Of a DNA stretch of 64,000 nucleotides, positions 49,429 through 62,305 are shown piece by piece. How positions within the stretch are numbered: the stretch's first letter is position 1; the number at the start of each line of letters is the position of its first letter. The DNA is from Gordionus sp. m RMFG-2023 (Eukaryota; Nematomorpha; Gordioida; Chordodea; Parachordodidae). The notes below the pieces were generated by a model that worked only from the letters and a program-made list of their open reading frames with translations, was not told the origin of the DNA and did no database searches. The stretch is from assembly GCF_954871325.1 (NCBI RefSeq), contig NC_088779.1:22570846-22634845 (forward strand). Direction: 5' to 3'. The translations under genes were made by a program, and so were the position numbers.

Positions 49429-49631
49429 TAAGTATTGTCAAACGGCTCAATTTTTTCGATTTTAAATTAAGATATTAGCCAAATAATATTACGCAAGCCT
49501 CGAGATTTGGTTAGTAGATGTCCAAACCTTTCATGCCATCTTTGAGCAAAATTTCCAGACTTGCGTAATATTTTTTTGGCTAAAATATTGGGCTATCCAT
49601 TTTTCTTAATTAGCCTTTTAACAACACTCTA
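49429..49631. mobile_element. MITE copy 3 (TGTTGTTAAACGG family)
   Basis: The left end reads AAGTATTGTCAAACGGCTC; the right region reads TTTTAACAACACT. Flanks GTTGGTGA and GTTGGTGC match at 7 of 8. The interior shares GCAAGCCTCGAGATTT with copies 1 and 4. Confidence 0.75.
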
Positions 49632-50195
49632 GTTGGTGCTACTAGTTGTTACTAAGCCTGATTTAGTCCCAAGCAAGCATTTTTTGCTTTTTTAGTCATT
49701 CTCATTTTTTTTAAAGTTATGTCCAAAATATCAGAAAAATAAATTCTCAAACTTTCGAAACTTTAATGGAAATAAATAAGTATGTTATTTTATTATTAAA
49801 ATAAAAATAAAATTTTATAAATTTCCAAAATTAACATAGGATTTCTTCAAAATTTTAAATATGCAAAAGTTTTGAAACTTTTCGAATTTTTTAAACAGAT
49901 TTTGGACATAGCCTTAAATTTGAAACACTTAATTATTTTAAATTTATAAAAACAATTATGAAATAATATAAAAATTGCAAATTATTTCATCAAATCTTGA
50001 TTTTTAGCATTGTTGATAGATAGCCTTTAATTTTATTTGAAATTTGTTTTCATTAATTTTAAAAAATATATTGTATTTGTTTGATACAAATCAAACCATG
50101 CTCTTGTGTTCTAGATTTTATATGATTTTAGAGATAAAATTTATAGATGCAGATGATACTTTCCTTGCTGATGGTCAGGGGAGTAGCCTTCAGGG

Positions 50196-50583
50196 CAGAT
50201 ATCTTCATGGGCTGAGCCGGCCCGCACCCACAGTATTATATTTTCTAGGTCTGGTCCAGCCATGGGTTTTGGAAATTTTTTAATGAGCTTGGGCCTAAAT
50301 ATTTTTATTTAAATTTAGATTATTTAAAAAAGTTGCTAACTTAAAAAAATATTGCAAATTTTTTTCTTCCAATAATAAACTTAAGTATATTGTAAACAAA
50401 ATGATTGACTAAATACACTTAAATATTGTTCATATTTTCATTAAAATGCAATTAAATTTTTGGATATGGGCTTGGACCGGGCTTAGGATTTTTATAATAT
50501 TAATGGGCCAACTTGGGCCTAAAATATTTTCACTACAGCTGTGCCGGGCTTAATCAAAAAATTAAGGCCCATAAAGATCTCTG
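50196..50583. mobile_element. 388-bp hAT-type MITE
   Basis: Ends are inverted: CAGATATCTTCATGGGC on the left, and CAGAGATCTTTATGGGC when the right is inverted. Flanks CTTCAGGG and CTTCAAAG match at 6 of 8. Subterminal GGGCC/GGGCTT words are present on both sides. It lies directly upstream of the predicted small membrane protein gene and could supply part of its leader or promoter. Confidence 0.75.
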
Positions 50584-50653
50584 CTTCAAAGAGGTTTACA
50601 GAGCCCTGATTATTCAACTTACACTGAAGGCACGCTGATGACTAAAATATAAA

Positions 50654-51099
50654 ATGGAGACTGACTTTTGGAAAGGTATGCCCTCGTGAGTGACACCCCC
50701 CCCCCTCCGTCTCTACCTACCGATGAGAATAAATGGAATTTGGAAAACTTTAATGGTCACTTTATAAAGGTTGATAAGTTTTTTATGAGAATCCTTAAAT
50801 ATTCTGCAATAACGGAACATTTTCTTGAACCTCCGAAATGTATTTTAGATAATTTATAAAATTGTTCCCATCTTCTAAATTATACTTTTTGGTTCCAGAA
50901 AGTTCCGGATTAATACTTAGAAAGTAATATTTTGTGGTAAATTTTCAAATTATAGCCATTATAACCAGTCAAAATTTTAATTTATACAGATATCTTTGAT
51001 GAAGAGACTTTTTACATGACAGCTTTCGTTGTTACACTCATGACAATATTGACCGCATTTATAGCTTCAAGGTTTATAACGCTGAAATCTGTCGATTAG
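50654..51099 (+). CDS. Predicted 43-residue single-pass membrane protein, two exons
   Basis: Exon 1 (50654-50675) encodes METDFWK and ends AAAG|GTATGC. Exon 2 (50990-51099) follows TTTATACAG. They join in phase 1 to give an acidic N-terminus (DIFDEETF), one hydrophobic span (MTAFVVTLMTILTAFIAS) and a short basic tail ending LKSVD, TAG. The two-exon sum is 132 nt, exactly 44 codons. The shape is that of small integral membrane proteins of the ER or mitochondrion. I do not recognise a family. A stray open frame in the intron is taken as non-coding. No expression evidence is available. Confidence 0.55.
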
Positions 51100-52000
51100 A
51101 TTTGTTTCGGATAAATTCAAAATTCTCATGAAGATATAAAAAAAAATTCTTTTTTCAAATGAAATGATAAAAATAAATGAATCAGCTGTTTAAATTAACC
51201 ATGAGGGGGCAAGTGCATTATATTTTCAAAAGAAAAGGTAATACCCATTATTTAAAAAATGTTGTTAATAAAATTTAAATTAGCAAGAAATAAACCACTT
51301 TTGTTTTTTTTTTAAATTTTTTGTATTTTATAAATATAAAATTTATTATTATTCATTATGTTATATCCAAGTATATTTAATAGCATTAATATTTTTTTTA
51401 AAATAATTTCGGCAACACTTTAAAATCCACAATGATGTATGAGTTACAAGTTATATCTCCGTTTAAATTCACGATTTAAGAAGATTTATGGTAAGTAAAT
51501 TTTTCTAGCGTCTTGAGCCCTCCTCTAAATGTTCATGCTCTATTATACAATAAGGATTCCTAAATTAGGATAGAATAATTTTATAGTTAATTTGTTTAGA
51601 TCTTTTTTTATTATAAAAAAAAATGAAAATTTAATTTAAAAATCAGAGGATATTCTTATTTTCTATTTTCGCCCTTCATGCTATACTAATCGCAATTTTA
51701 TAGATTAAATTTTGCATTTTTTAAGCACACAACACAACTACAACATATTTAGCTAATAATCATTTTGCATATTTTTCTAGTGTATGGCATTTTATTTATT
51801 TTACCCCACATTCCATATTACAATGTATTTTCGTTTACTGCGTAAAATTATTAATATTTTTATTCAGTTAGTCTAAATTTTAATAATATATCCTTATAAT
51901 TTATGCTATATATTATATTTATCCTTTAACATTTTTATTGGTTAATATTTATATCTAATAAAGTATGGTGACTAAATTTTAACAGTGATGTCTCCCAATC
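51100..52000. other. AT-rich DNA, no gene seen
   Basis: Nothing beyond A/T-rich sequence is visible. It would include any 3' untranslated region of the small membrane protein gene; no convincing terminator signal stands out. Confidence 0.5.
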
Positions 52001-52660
52001 AGGGACTTCTACATCCCCTAAAAAATGATGTTTTATCCGTTATCCCCACCCCCTTCTTAACCAACTACCCCCTCATAGCATAATCAAAATTAGAAAAATA
52101 GAAAATCCAAAGGCAAACCACTCCAATTTTATTCAATTGACGATCGATCTTGCCCCTACACTTTCTGAGCGATCTGAGCTGAATACCCCCTCCCCTCTGA
52201 AAATTAGCCCCCCCCTACAAAAAACAGTTAATTATTTTTTGACACCCTTTCGGCAATACATGAGATAGTAGGAATGTTAATAAATATTTATATGAAATTG
52301 ATAAATTAGGGAAAACATAAAATACTATTTCAAAGCTTTTCTTTATATCGTTAAAATCTTGCCCACCATGTCTTTTTCTAATATGGTTTGTCCATTTATC
52401 ATCTCTTATATTATGCCATGTGCAATTATTAATTAAGTATTTGTATTTTTTTTGGTTAATATTCTTAGGTATATTTTGAAATTCGAAAAATAATTTTACA
52501 AGACAAGAAATCTTTTGGTTATGGATGAGTATGGTAAAACAAAAAATGAAATAAAATTTTAAACCCTTTAAATTTTGTAAGCAGTTGTTTCGAGCACATC
52601 TCCCCCCCTCGTTGGGGAGGGGGGGGTCAATCGTAATAACCACCCACACCCGTGGAATAA
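52000..52660 (-). other. C-tract-bounded repeat with unrecognised minus-strand frame
   Basis: Blocks of CCCCC with ACCCCCTC words occur at 52040-52215 and again at 52600-52620, as in other degenerate MITE ends here. A 144-codon minus-strand frame (52215-52649) includes NCTWHNIRDDKWTNHIRKRH, weakly like a zinc-finger loop with Cys and His, followed by a hydrophobic end. It may be a transposon fragment. I do not assign a family. Confidence 0.3.
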
Positions 52661-52920
52661 GTCTTTTATCACCTAAAATGTAGGTAATGATTTATATTCC
52701 TTAAATCTTATTCATTTTTGGTGATACTTTTAGTTTAACAATTTTATAATGTCTTCCTTTATTCACCCCCTAAAGATAACATTTCAAATTCTACCTTAAC
52801 TGCATAAAAGTTCTTAGCCTTGTCAAAAGCTGCTTAATAAACCTTTCAATTTTTAATTTGAACCTTCAGTTAAAAAAATTTTAAAATAATCATACTTTCA
52901 ACGAATCTCTTTTTAGAATT

Positions 52921-53622
52921 TATAGGGTAAATTATTTTAAAAAAACAAACAATTAAAATAAAATAACAATATGTTTTTTTATTTTTGCACAACCCTCAAA
53001 AAATAAATGACAATCAAATATATAATATATAACAAAACAGATTTAAAAAATACATACGGTAATTTTTTTGCATTTACAATTTTTATATAATTTAATTTAT
53101 TTTATAAAATATACATACGGTAATTTTTTTGCATTTACAATTTTTAAATAACTTAATTTTTTTTATAAAATAGAGTTTAATATTTTTTTCAAATGTTTAA
53201 TATACGCCAAATTTTATCTAGTAATACAAATTCATGATCCTGTTTTATCTAATTCAAATTCAATACCTAATATTACAAATAATTTCCATATGATCAATTC
53301 TTCCTCTGTACTGATCCAACATCGGCTATTCCATATATCAATTTTTGGAGATTGGTTATCGAGGACAACCAATGAATTAAGGTAAATTTATAAAAATATA
53401 ATTTATATTGAAATATATTTTAAAGGAATTTAGTAAAAGGAGAATATATATATATAAAGAAAAAACGAAAATTAAAATATCCAATTTTTAATGTATTAAA
53501 TCTGTTTTGTTATATATTATATATTTGATTGTCATTTATTTTTTGAGAGTTGTGCAAAAATGAAAAAACATATTGTTATTTTATTTTAATTGTTTGTTTT
53601 TTTTTAAATAATTTACCCTATA
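52921..53622. mobile_element. Foldback element with ~130-bp inverted repeats
   Basis: The left arm 52921-53054 (starting TATAGGGTAAATTATTT) and right arm 53491-53622 (ending AAATAATTTACCCTATA) are inverted copies differing by only a few bases. The 436-bp interior holds a 61-bp tandem duplication (units from 53051 and 53112, each with ACATACGGTAATTTTTTTGC). TA at both outer ends would fit a Tc1/mariner-like TA target, but this is not proven. No coding frame. Confidence 0.85.
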
Positions 53623-54501
53623 ATTACAAAATACAAATTATAATATTGGTTATGAATGGTTAAAAGCACTACTACCAACATAACATGAACATCATATTAT
53701 CATATGATCAAAATAGATGTTGCTGCTATAGATCATCAAATTAGGTCTCATTTTATTTATATGTAGAATCAAATAAATCGGTTGATTCTAAATGGATTAA
53801 TGGCATATTCTCCATTATATATTCAACGTAAATATGCGACACATGAAGAAATTTATTTATTAACCAACGATAGTCTCGCTAGGTTCGAATACTAAACCGT
53901 TTTCTAGTACACGATTTAGGCAGGCGGCCTCATGCTACGATTTCAGTTTAGTGTTTTGATATTTAGTATATATCCTTTATTTGGTGCCTTTATGTTTTTA
54001 AAAGCTAACAGCAAGACCTTTTTTTTATATATATATGTGTGTGTACATTGTTTGTTATGAACCCAAAACTAAATTTGGTATTATTATCTACATGAGTGCA
54101 GTTCTTCAGGCCAGATTTTTTGGGTTGCATCAAAACACCCGTACTTTCACCAATTGAATGTGAATCATAATAACTTTATTATAGCGAAAAACAAGATTGA
54201 TATAAATAATAAATTGGAACCTTAAGGGCCAGTATTTAGTAGCTGCCATTCCATATTGGCGTCTTAAAGGTCTATTCATGACTCTTTATAAACATTATTT
54301 ATAATAGCGTAGCCAGGATTTTTAAATGGGAGACATCCCCCTAGATCTCTTTTGGTTAGGTAGCGCTTATGGTAAATGCTATTAGGGTATTTATTTATTT
54401 ATCTATATATATATATATATAGAAAGAAGAAAATTTTGATCGACTTTAGGTTTCAAAATTGACTTAAATACTAATTCTGAAAACCTTTGTCAATGTTTAA
54501 G

Positions 54502-54756
54502 CGGTGTCCTGGTTCGATTCAATTTTGATACTTGATTACTTTTTAGCCTAGACTAAATATGAGGACACCATATTTTGGTTTGTTATTTTTAGTATTTATT
54601 CTCGTTTCTTTTCAAAATTTTCTTTTTTCATCTTTTTTGTTTATTTGATTATATTTTTTTTCGTTTTTATAAAATAATCTTTTTTTACTTTTTAGAGTGT
54701 TTAGTCGATTTAGTCGATACTAAATATTCCAACAAAAAAGTCGACTCAGGACACGG
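54502..54756. mobile_element. Small MITE with CGGTGTCCTG ends
   Basis: The left end CGGTGTCCTGGTTCGA and inverted right end CCGTGTCCTGAGTCGA match at 13 of 16. The interior is A/T-rich with TCGA words. A target duplication was not found. A lone GCGTAGCCAGGATTT terminus just upstream (about 54307) belongs to another family. Confidence 0.5.
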
Positions 54757-54799
54757 TCTTGTCTTCATATTTAATTACTATATTTTTCCAATCCGCTTT

Positions 54800-57700
54800 G
54801 TAGAAAGAGAAGTTATTAACGGAAAAATAAAATTGCAATAATTTGCATCATGCCTGAACGCAGAATTCCCCCCCCCCCCAAAAAAAAAATAATCCAGGTT
54901 AAAGGCAAAATAAAAATTATAATTTTTGGGAACACTAATTTCTGAAATTTATACCTTAAACATAGAAGCAGTGCTATGCTAGTATTAGTATATTTTAGTG
55001 CCTGAAGGTAGATAATTTAAATAATTATGTTATTATAAAAAAACATCATTAATACGAGAAATTCCAAAGAAAATTGTATAATTTATTTATTTATTCAATA
55101 TGACGATCCTTAAATGATTTCTAGGGAGAACACCACAGATCTTTAAGGAATCCATATATAATATATAAAATAATGTTAGATTTGATTCAGAAACATTTTT
55201 ATGGGGAAGACTATAATTTTACCAATAATTTATCATTATGGAGTTACAAGCACATAAATTTCAGATGGCAAAAAATTATATTTAAATATTAATAAAGGTC
55301 ACAAGAAAAATATAAATTATTTTGTAAAATGTTTAAAATTTTGACATTTCATTGCAAAAAAACTTAATGCCAGTGTAACTCTTGCATCCTAAAAGCTTTT
55401 TACCCTCCGCAGAATTAAAAATTAGCAAAATCACATGGAACAAAAAAGTCTTGCTAATATTAGTAAGCCTTGAAAATGATAGGCCTAATAATATAATAAA
55501 CATCCAGTTGAGCAAAATAAAGGTAGTTTGAAAATACCCCCTTTCCCCCCCCCCCATTATTAAGAGTATTTATTATTGGGTAAAGTTTTAATGATATCTA
55601 GATGAAATTTTGTTTTTATTTCCTTAAAATTGTTTAGATCCCCTCCTTAATTTTTTCTTAATATTTCTATAAAATCATCTCAAAAACTATTTAAAAAATC
55701 CCAAAAATATAAGAATAAATCAAAATATATATAGGCATCTCTAAATATTTAATAACATTTTTACATTTTAATAAAATTTTAACATTCAAAAAATAATTGG
55801 TTTTAAATTATATAAATAAATTGAAAAACGGGATACTTTCCAGAGACACTATAATTTGTATACGATTGACGCTTGAATATTTCTATTTTTACTTGTAAAA
55901 GCGCACGTAGTGTTTATTAATTTCTAAACAATTGGTCAATATTTTAGCGGCTGAGGATAAAAAATCAGCTATTATAATCGTTTTCAATTTCATAGTAACC
56001 AATCCAGTCTATCTTATTTTGATATCACATTTTCCAAAGATGTATAAGTCAATTTGACTACTTTTTTAAGTTACCGCTACTAAATTATGAGAACACATGG
56101 AGTAGGTGCGTAGTCAGAAATTATCTACATTTTTTTTAATATTAAAGGGATTTTTTTGGAACAATAAAAATTTAACAGCATGCAAAATATGTTGGAACCA
56201 ATATTTTAAAAAATGACAACTTCGAACTCAAATAATAAAATATTGAAAAATACAAAATATTTAAGAGCGAATAAAATATTGTTAAAAAATCTTTTAGCTC
56301 TTTAATCCCGTTTGTAAATATCAATAAAATATAAAATTACACATATGATGATGATTTTAAAAAAAGTTAATCAAAATATCATTCACAAATGGAAATTTAA
56401 TCTTCTTTGAGATTCCAATAATTTGATTTGTAAATCAGAATTAAATTTTTGTATATGTATATTAAGTAAAGCTTGTCCATTCAATTGATTTTCAGATGGT
56501 ACTTCTGAGATAGGTTTTTATTTTCCATAATAAATAAAATGCCTTTTCATTTTAAAAGCCCCTTTAAAATTTTGAGTTTTTTTTTATACCACTAAAAAAA
56601 GGAAATTTAGGATAATGTTCGCTAAAAAATGGTAATTTTGAAAATAAATAAAAACTCTTTTTTGAACCTTCTGAAATTATAAAGAGAGGCCTCTGTTTAG
56701 TTGCCAAAATATACAAAGATTTTAATATATTTGGAAAAAAATAAAAGTATAGTTTAAAGTATGCAAAAATATGACATTCTTGTTCGCGTTTCTTGGAGGA
56801 TTAAACATTAATAAATATTTCATACCAAGATTTAAATTCTAAAATTGAATTAAATATTTCATTTCAATATCAAGTATTAATATATCTTAAGACGGATTGC
56901 TAAATAATACATGTTAATATTGAAACAATTTGTTTGCCTAGGTGTAAGTCAAAGCTTGCCAATCTCATTTCGTCTCAATAATCACATAAATCTTGAAAAA
57001 TTCTAGGTTGATATTATCTCTCTTTTTGAAGATGTAATATAATAATATTCCATTAACCTAGTCTAATCTATATCATTTTTTGAAATATTGCATAAAATGG
57101 TGTGTAATCATATAATTTATTAATATATATTCCAATGCGAAGATAACATCGCTGTCATATTGAATATAATAATGTATCAGCTTCAGTAGAAATATCTAGT
57201 TAAGGCCATTCTAATATTAATCCAAGATCAAAATAGGCTCCTCTAAATCCAAAAATTTTGCTAATGTCAGGCATGTTTTACAGTTTTTTTCTTGCGGCAT
57301 AAGAAATCTTATAAATAATTTTACACAATAACTTTATTTGCAATCATTATGCAACAGATTGTGAAGATGAATAAGCAGTTATTATGACTTTTGATATCGT
57401 GTTTGGGTTCTATATTATTTAATACTTAATTATATTACTTTTAGGTTTTTGGTTGATAAAATATAAGTTTTAACGCCTTATTTATAGTAAACGCGATTTG
57501 TTCAAGCAATGAGGTAAATAATGGGTATAATTTATAAATATAAAGCTTAGCCATAAAAATGCTATGATAAAATTTAAAAGAATATATGTTGCGACGTATA
57601 TTTCAAATATTGTTATCGGTGTGAAAAATCAGCTGAGATTTTGATAGCGTTAAATACCACACCGCTTAAAAACATCGCAGTTACTATAAATAAGGCCTAA

Positions 57701-58930
57701 GATTTTAAAAAAAATGTAGGAAAATATGCTTCAAACTTTCGTAGGAAAAAATATTATTACAGAAGGAAGAAATATAAAAATTAATTTAAAATTTTTTCTA
57801 AAATTTAAAAAAGAATATAAGCATTTGAAATAGAATTTTACCAACCTATATGAAATGGAATGCCACGCATCTGTCTTTGAATATATTAAAATACAACAAA
57901 AGTAAATTTTTCAAAATGATGATAGTAATTTTTTAAATATATTTCGCAATGATGTGAATATACTACTAGTTTGACGATTCATGCGTTAAAAGTGTACATA
58001 CATAGTAGGAGTTAGCGGTAACCCCATTTTATGGGTTTCACATCAATGAAATAATATCAATATGAATTGATATATCATTATGCAACTAAATTATTTTGTA
58101 AAATTATAATAAGATTGAGATTCAGTGTAAAATAAAAGATATTATACTTATAATTGATATACTAAATCTGCCGGCCAAGTTTGCCAGCAATAATAATACA
58201 TAGTCGATGATATCACGTTGTCCGTTTACTCTGAGATACAATTTATATACTATGATATATACTCAACAACTTTATTAATGATATTTCCACGAATTTTTTA
58301 ACAACAATTTTATTAATAATATTTCCACGAATCAAAATATTAATTAAAAAATATTACAATTTTATAAGGGAAAAAATCAACTGTCTAAAAAATTACAATT
58401 ACGCTTCCCTTATCTAAAAATATCTTCTTTTACAATTATAAATCACCTACTCATGCCTCAAATTTAAATTACAAGATAAAAATACATTTTTAGAAATTAT
58501 AAATTATCTCATCATAATGACTTTACGATAATCAACTTTTATAAATCTAAGAATAAGATGTTAACGCGATTAAAATAAAATTTAAAAAAAATCATCATGA
58601 CTTACTAAAAACAATTTTACTTAAATCTAAAAATATATAATCAACGCTTTTAAAATAAAATTAGATAAAAATCATCATTACTTAACTAAAAACAAACTTT
58701 TCAAAATCTAAAAATATAATACAATATTTTTATTCAATTACGACAGATGAAAATAATAGTTTTAAATAAAATTACATAGAAAAAGAAGACTAGAAGAAAG
58801 AATTTTTATCAGCTAATTTAATTTTGATATATGTCCATTATGAATTTTGTACGGCAGGTGATTTCCCGTCATTTTATTTTCGAATAAATTAATTTATCTA
58901 GTTTAGCCTTCAATTCAATTTTCTAATATT
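54800..58930. other. AT-rich intergenic or intronic DNA
   Basis: I find no exon with balanced composition or recognisable protein similarity. C tracts occur near 54875 and 55545. A TCCACGAAT-containing direct repeat appears at about 58280 and 58325. The region may be the upstream part of the gene at 58957. Confidence 0.45.
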
Positions 58931-58956
58931 CATATTTTATTTAATTGTTCTATTTA

Positions 58957-59456
58957 ATGGGTATAGACCATAGTACATTGCCAGATATGACTAGATTTGG
59001 TAAAAAAATAAATCAAGAAAGCAGACAGGATTCCATATCAAGTGGTAATATAAGTCCGCTTAGTGGTGAAATGCCATATTATTCATATTTTGCTGGAAAG
59101 CCGATTGGGAATGGTAACATCTATTTAATAGACATATAAATATATACTTTATAGACTCAAAAATGCTATGTGGGCCTGTGGTTCCTAATTCAAAGCTCAT
59201 AACATATAGTAAATCCATAAATTTTCCTCATATAAAAGATATCAAAAATGAATCTCAAATGCTTTCACTTCCAGAAAAAATAACAATTGTTTCACTTGGA
59301 GTGAAAGAAAAATCTATTGATAATGATGAATACATTCAAAGATTATCTCAAATTTCATTAAACTATCCTATTTTGAAATCATTCTTGAACTATTCTAATG
59401 ATAAAAAAGTCAGCAATGAAAAAATTGCATTAACCACCAAAAATCTTACAAACAGG
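58957..59456 (+). CDS. First two exons of an unrecognised host gene (41-nt intron)
   Basis: Exon 1 (58957-59113) runs from an ATG with an upstream in-frame stop; it encodes MGIDHSTLPDMTRFGKKINQ and later SGEMPYYSYFAGKPIGN. It ends at G|GTAACA. A 41-nt intron (59114-59154) restores frame, in phase 1, to exon 2 (59155-59456), which reads MLCGPVVPNSKLITYSKSIN and continues in a Ser/Lys-rich tract to a GG|GTAATT donor. Composition and lack of stops support coding. The product is not recognised. The hAT interval that starts at 59817 lies in the presumed next intron. Confidence 0.6.
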
Positions 59457-60539
59457 GTAATTTAATTATTTAAAAATATTTAAATTGAATTATTTTTAAA
59501 TTCTATTATTTGAATATAAATAAAAATTTTGGTAGAAATTATTATTTATTATGCTAAATAAAATAATATTAAGAATATTTTTTTTGACTAATTCTTATCA
59601 AATTATTATTATATCAAATTCTACAAAATAAAATAATGAAGTGATATATGGGTGATTCCACATCAAATCAACCAAAAAAACGAGATTTTAGGCCAACCAT
59701 CTCAAAAATGAATGAAACTTAGTTATTTATGTTGTAAATGTTAATAAAATCAAAATTTTGGAGTGCTAGCTCCACCAGATCCAAAGTAATATACCTTCAA
59801 AGTCGAAAATCGTGAACAGGGTTGCCATGTCTCCCCCCATCAGTGGGAGTCTCCCACAATTTTTTAGTTTACCCACATACATCTCACTCCCACAAAACTC
59901 CTACAATTAGAAATCTCCCACAAAAAGCTCCCACAATTTTTTTTTAGCATTTTAATGTTTTTAATATATAAATAATAATTTTGAGAGACAGTATTTGATT
60001 ATTATTATATTTTTAAAATAAATTTTAAATATTTATTCGAAAAATATGTCTAGTTCTTTTATTTTATTTTTCCGCTCTAAAATATATTTTTTATAAAATT
60101 CTCCAATTCGCCACTCGACATTTTCAAAATTTTTGTGTTAGAAAGAATAGAAGTTAGAACAGTATGTATAATTATTATAAATATATTTTAAATTACTTAA
60201 TATATTTTATATCGTTATCTAGAATTGCAGTGCTCCACTCGACATTTTCAAAATTTTTGTGTTAGAAGAATAGAACTTTTAGAAGTGGATATTATTTTAA
60301 TCTCTAATTCTTTTAAATAAAGTTAGTGGATGAATAATATTGATTAAATAATATTTTTCACTACTTACTTTTATACTATTCCATAAAGTATATGTCAAGC
60401 AAAATATTATAAATATAATTGATATATTATTCAACAATAGCTCTGTTAATTTTGGCAAAAATCAAAGTGTATTTACCGAATTGAGGCCAATAATGAATTA
60501 ATACCAATTGGCTGTATATGCCATATACTGCATAATTCT

Positions 60540-61275
60540 TGCAAGAAGGCAATGAATGTACTCTCTGTAGATGTCGAAGTAATTGTGATGAAATGTTTTA
60601 ACGAATTTAGTTCATCAACTAAAAGAGTCACTGAATTAAACGAATTGGTAGAGTGGTCTGATTTGGAATGGTGTGAGTTGTTGCGATATGTACCTATCAG
60701 GTGGTTATCATTAATACCTGCCATTGAGAGAATTTTAAAATTTTACAAACCCTTAAAGAAATACTTCTTAAATAAAGATTTTAAAAGCTGTCCTAAAATG
60801 TTGAAAATTTTTTTTGAGGATTAAATGTCAGAAGCATATTTGGGATTAGTTTCACATGTAGGAAATCTACTTCATGTAGTTAATATTCAGTTGCAATCAG
60901 AAGATTCTTTATTGATAAAGATTCACAAAATCATGCTACAGCTCTGTTCATCTCTACAGTTAAAAATAGATAATAAATTTTATGGCGCTATTGCTAAAAA
61001 TATCATATTAAAATGTTCAAATATTACTATAATTAACGTATTTTTAAATGAAGCAAATATTTTTATTAAGACAATTTTGGAATATTTACAATCAAGATTT
61101 GATTTTAATAACTCTATTTACAAGTGTATAAATATTATGACCTTGGAACAGAAACCAAAAAAATTTGCGAGTATGTTTTCTCCTTACCTCATTCTAATGC
61201 CTCATCGGAGCACATTTTTAGCCTGATGAGGACTGCATGGAGAAAGGAGAGAGCTTTAACAACATTAGAGGCCTA
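60540..61275 (+). pseudogene. hAT transposase C-terminal half, broken
   Basis: The frame from about 60552 reads LNELVEWSDLEWCELLRYVP then IRWLSLIPAIERILKFYKPL and LKIFFED, typical of hAT transposases with an RWLSL motif. It then meets a TAA at 60822-60824 and resumes in the same frame with SEAYLGLVSHVGNLLHVVN. A frameshift near 61180 leads to the C-terminal block LPHSNASSEHIFSLMRTAWR (about 61185-61275), the dimerisation region. The N-terminal part is missing here; a related one lies inverted at 62575-62922. Confidence 0.82.
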
Positions 61276-61801
61276 GTTAATGGTTAAACAAAATTATAAA
61301 ATGTCATGCCAGGAATTTTACAAATATCTTAATAACGATGGTAAACGTTTAGTTCCATTATTTAAATCTCAAATAAAATATAATTAACTATAACTATTTG
61401 ACTTTCTATATTTTATAAAATCTTATTTATACATTTGCATAAAATCAAATAAAATTATTTTTTACATTGTAAAATTAATATTTTGAATATTTTGGCAAAT
61501 CATAAAAATAAAGAAGCATTACAATCTCCTCAAACATGACAGCATATTAAATCTTATTAATAATTATCCGATAATTGTAATAATATTCTTTTGGTATTTC
61601 TGCAGCATAATTCAGTGAACCTTTATTAAATTATATTCTTCTGATTGCAACTGCATATTAACAGCATATAGTAGATATCTTATATGTAAAATTCCTAAAT
61701 ATACTTCTGCCATTTATTTTTGAAAATTTTTTTCAAAATATTAGGACAGCTTTTATAATCTATTTATTTTTTAAAGGTTTGTAAAATTTTAAAATTCTAC
61801 C

Positions 61802-62209
61802 ATGGCGCGTATTAGGAGGAACCTGTCAACCAACATTATGCTGACTCAATTCTGTAAATACACTCTGGTTTTTGCCAAATTCACTGAGGAATTATCAGAT
61901 CAGAAAGCTGCCATGCAATTCATTGGTAATGCCAAATCTGCCATATTTACCATTATATATGGTTAGCTATGTCTTTAGATATTTCATATCTGGGGAAAAA
62001 TTTTTTAATAGTTTTATTGAAATGACATTAATTTTGTTGAAATAGGGGAGGATCAAGGGAAATGTTTTGATATCTCCTTATTAGATGCCTATGTTAGAAT
62101 TGCATATGTTTGCACATTTCAAATCGTCAAGATTAAGTTTCAGCAGATAGAGGAATTATTAATTACCTTCCAAAAATTAAAGATAGATAAAGTGAAACGA
62201 ATGAAATGA
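61802..62209 (+). CDS. Two-exon ORF of unknown origin inside the hAT element
   Basis: Exon a (61802-61961) opens with ATG GCG CGT and encodes NIMLTQFCKYTLVFAKFTEE and IGNAKSAIFTIIYG; the donor is ATG|GTTAGC. An 84-nt intron (61962-62045) ends TTGAAATAG. Exon b (62046-62209) continues in phase with EDQGKCFDISLLDAYVRIAY and ends at TGA. The 107-residue product looks like part of a folded helical protein and not like a transposase. It could be a captured host gene fragment. Unknown function; not tested for expression. Confidence 0.45.
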
Positions 62210-62305
62210 ACGAAGTGAACATAAATAGGGGTGGGTGGGGGGTGAGAAGAAGAGAAGAATGGGGCGGGAAGGGCAACGCTGGCATCCCCCTCCTTTAAGG
62301 GTCTA

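Noticed and set aside
50668-50859. 63-codon frame with LPTDENKWNLENFNGHF
   Set aside because: It overlaps the intron of the predicted small membrane protein and begins at the donor; a C tract and lack of similarity argue against coding.
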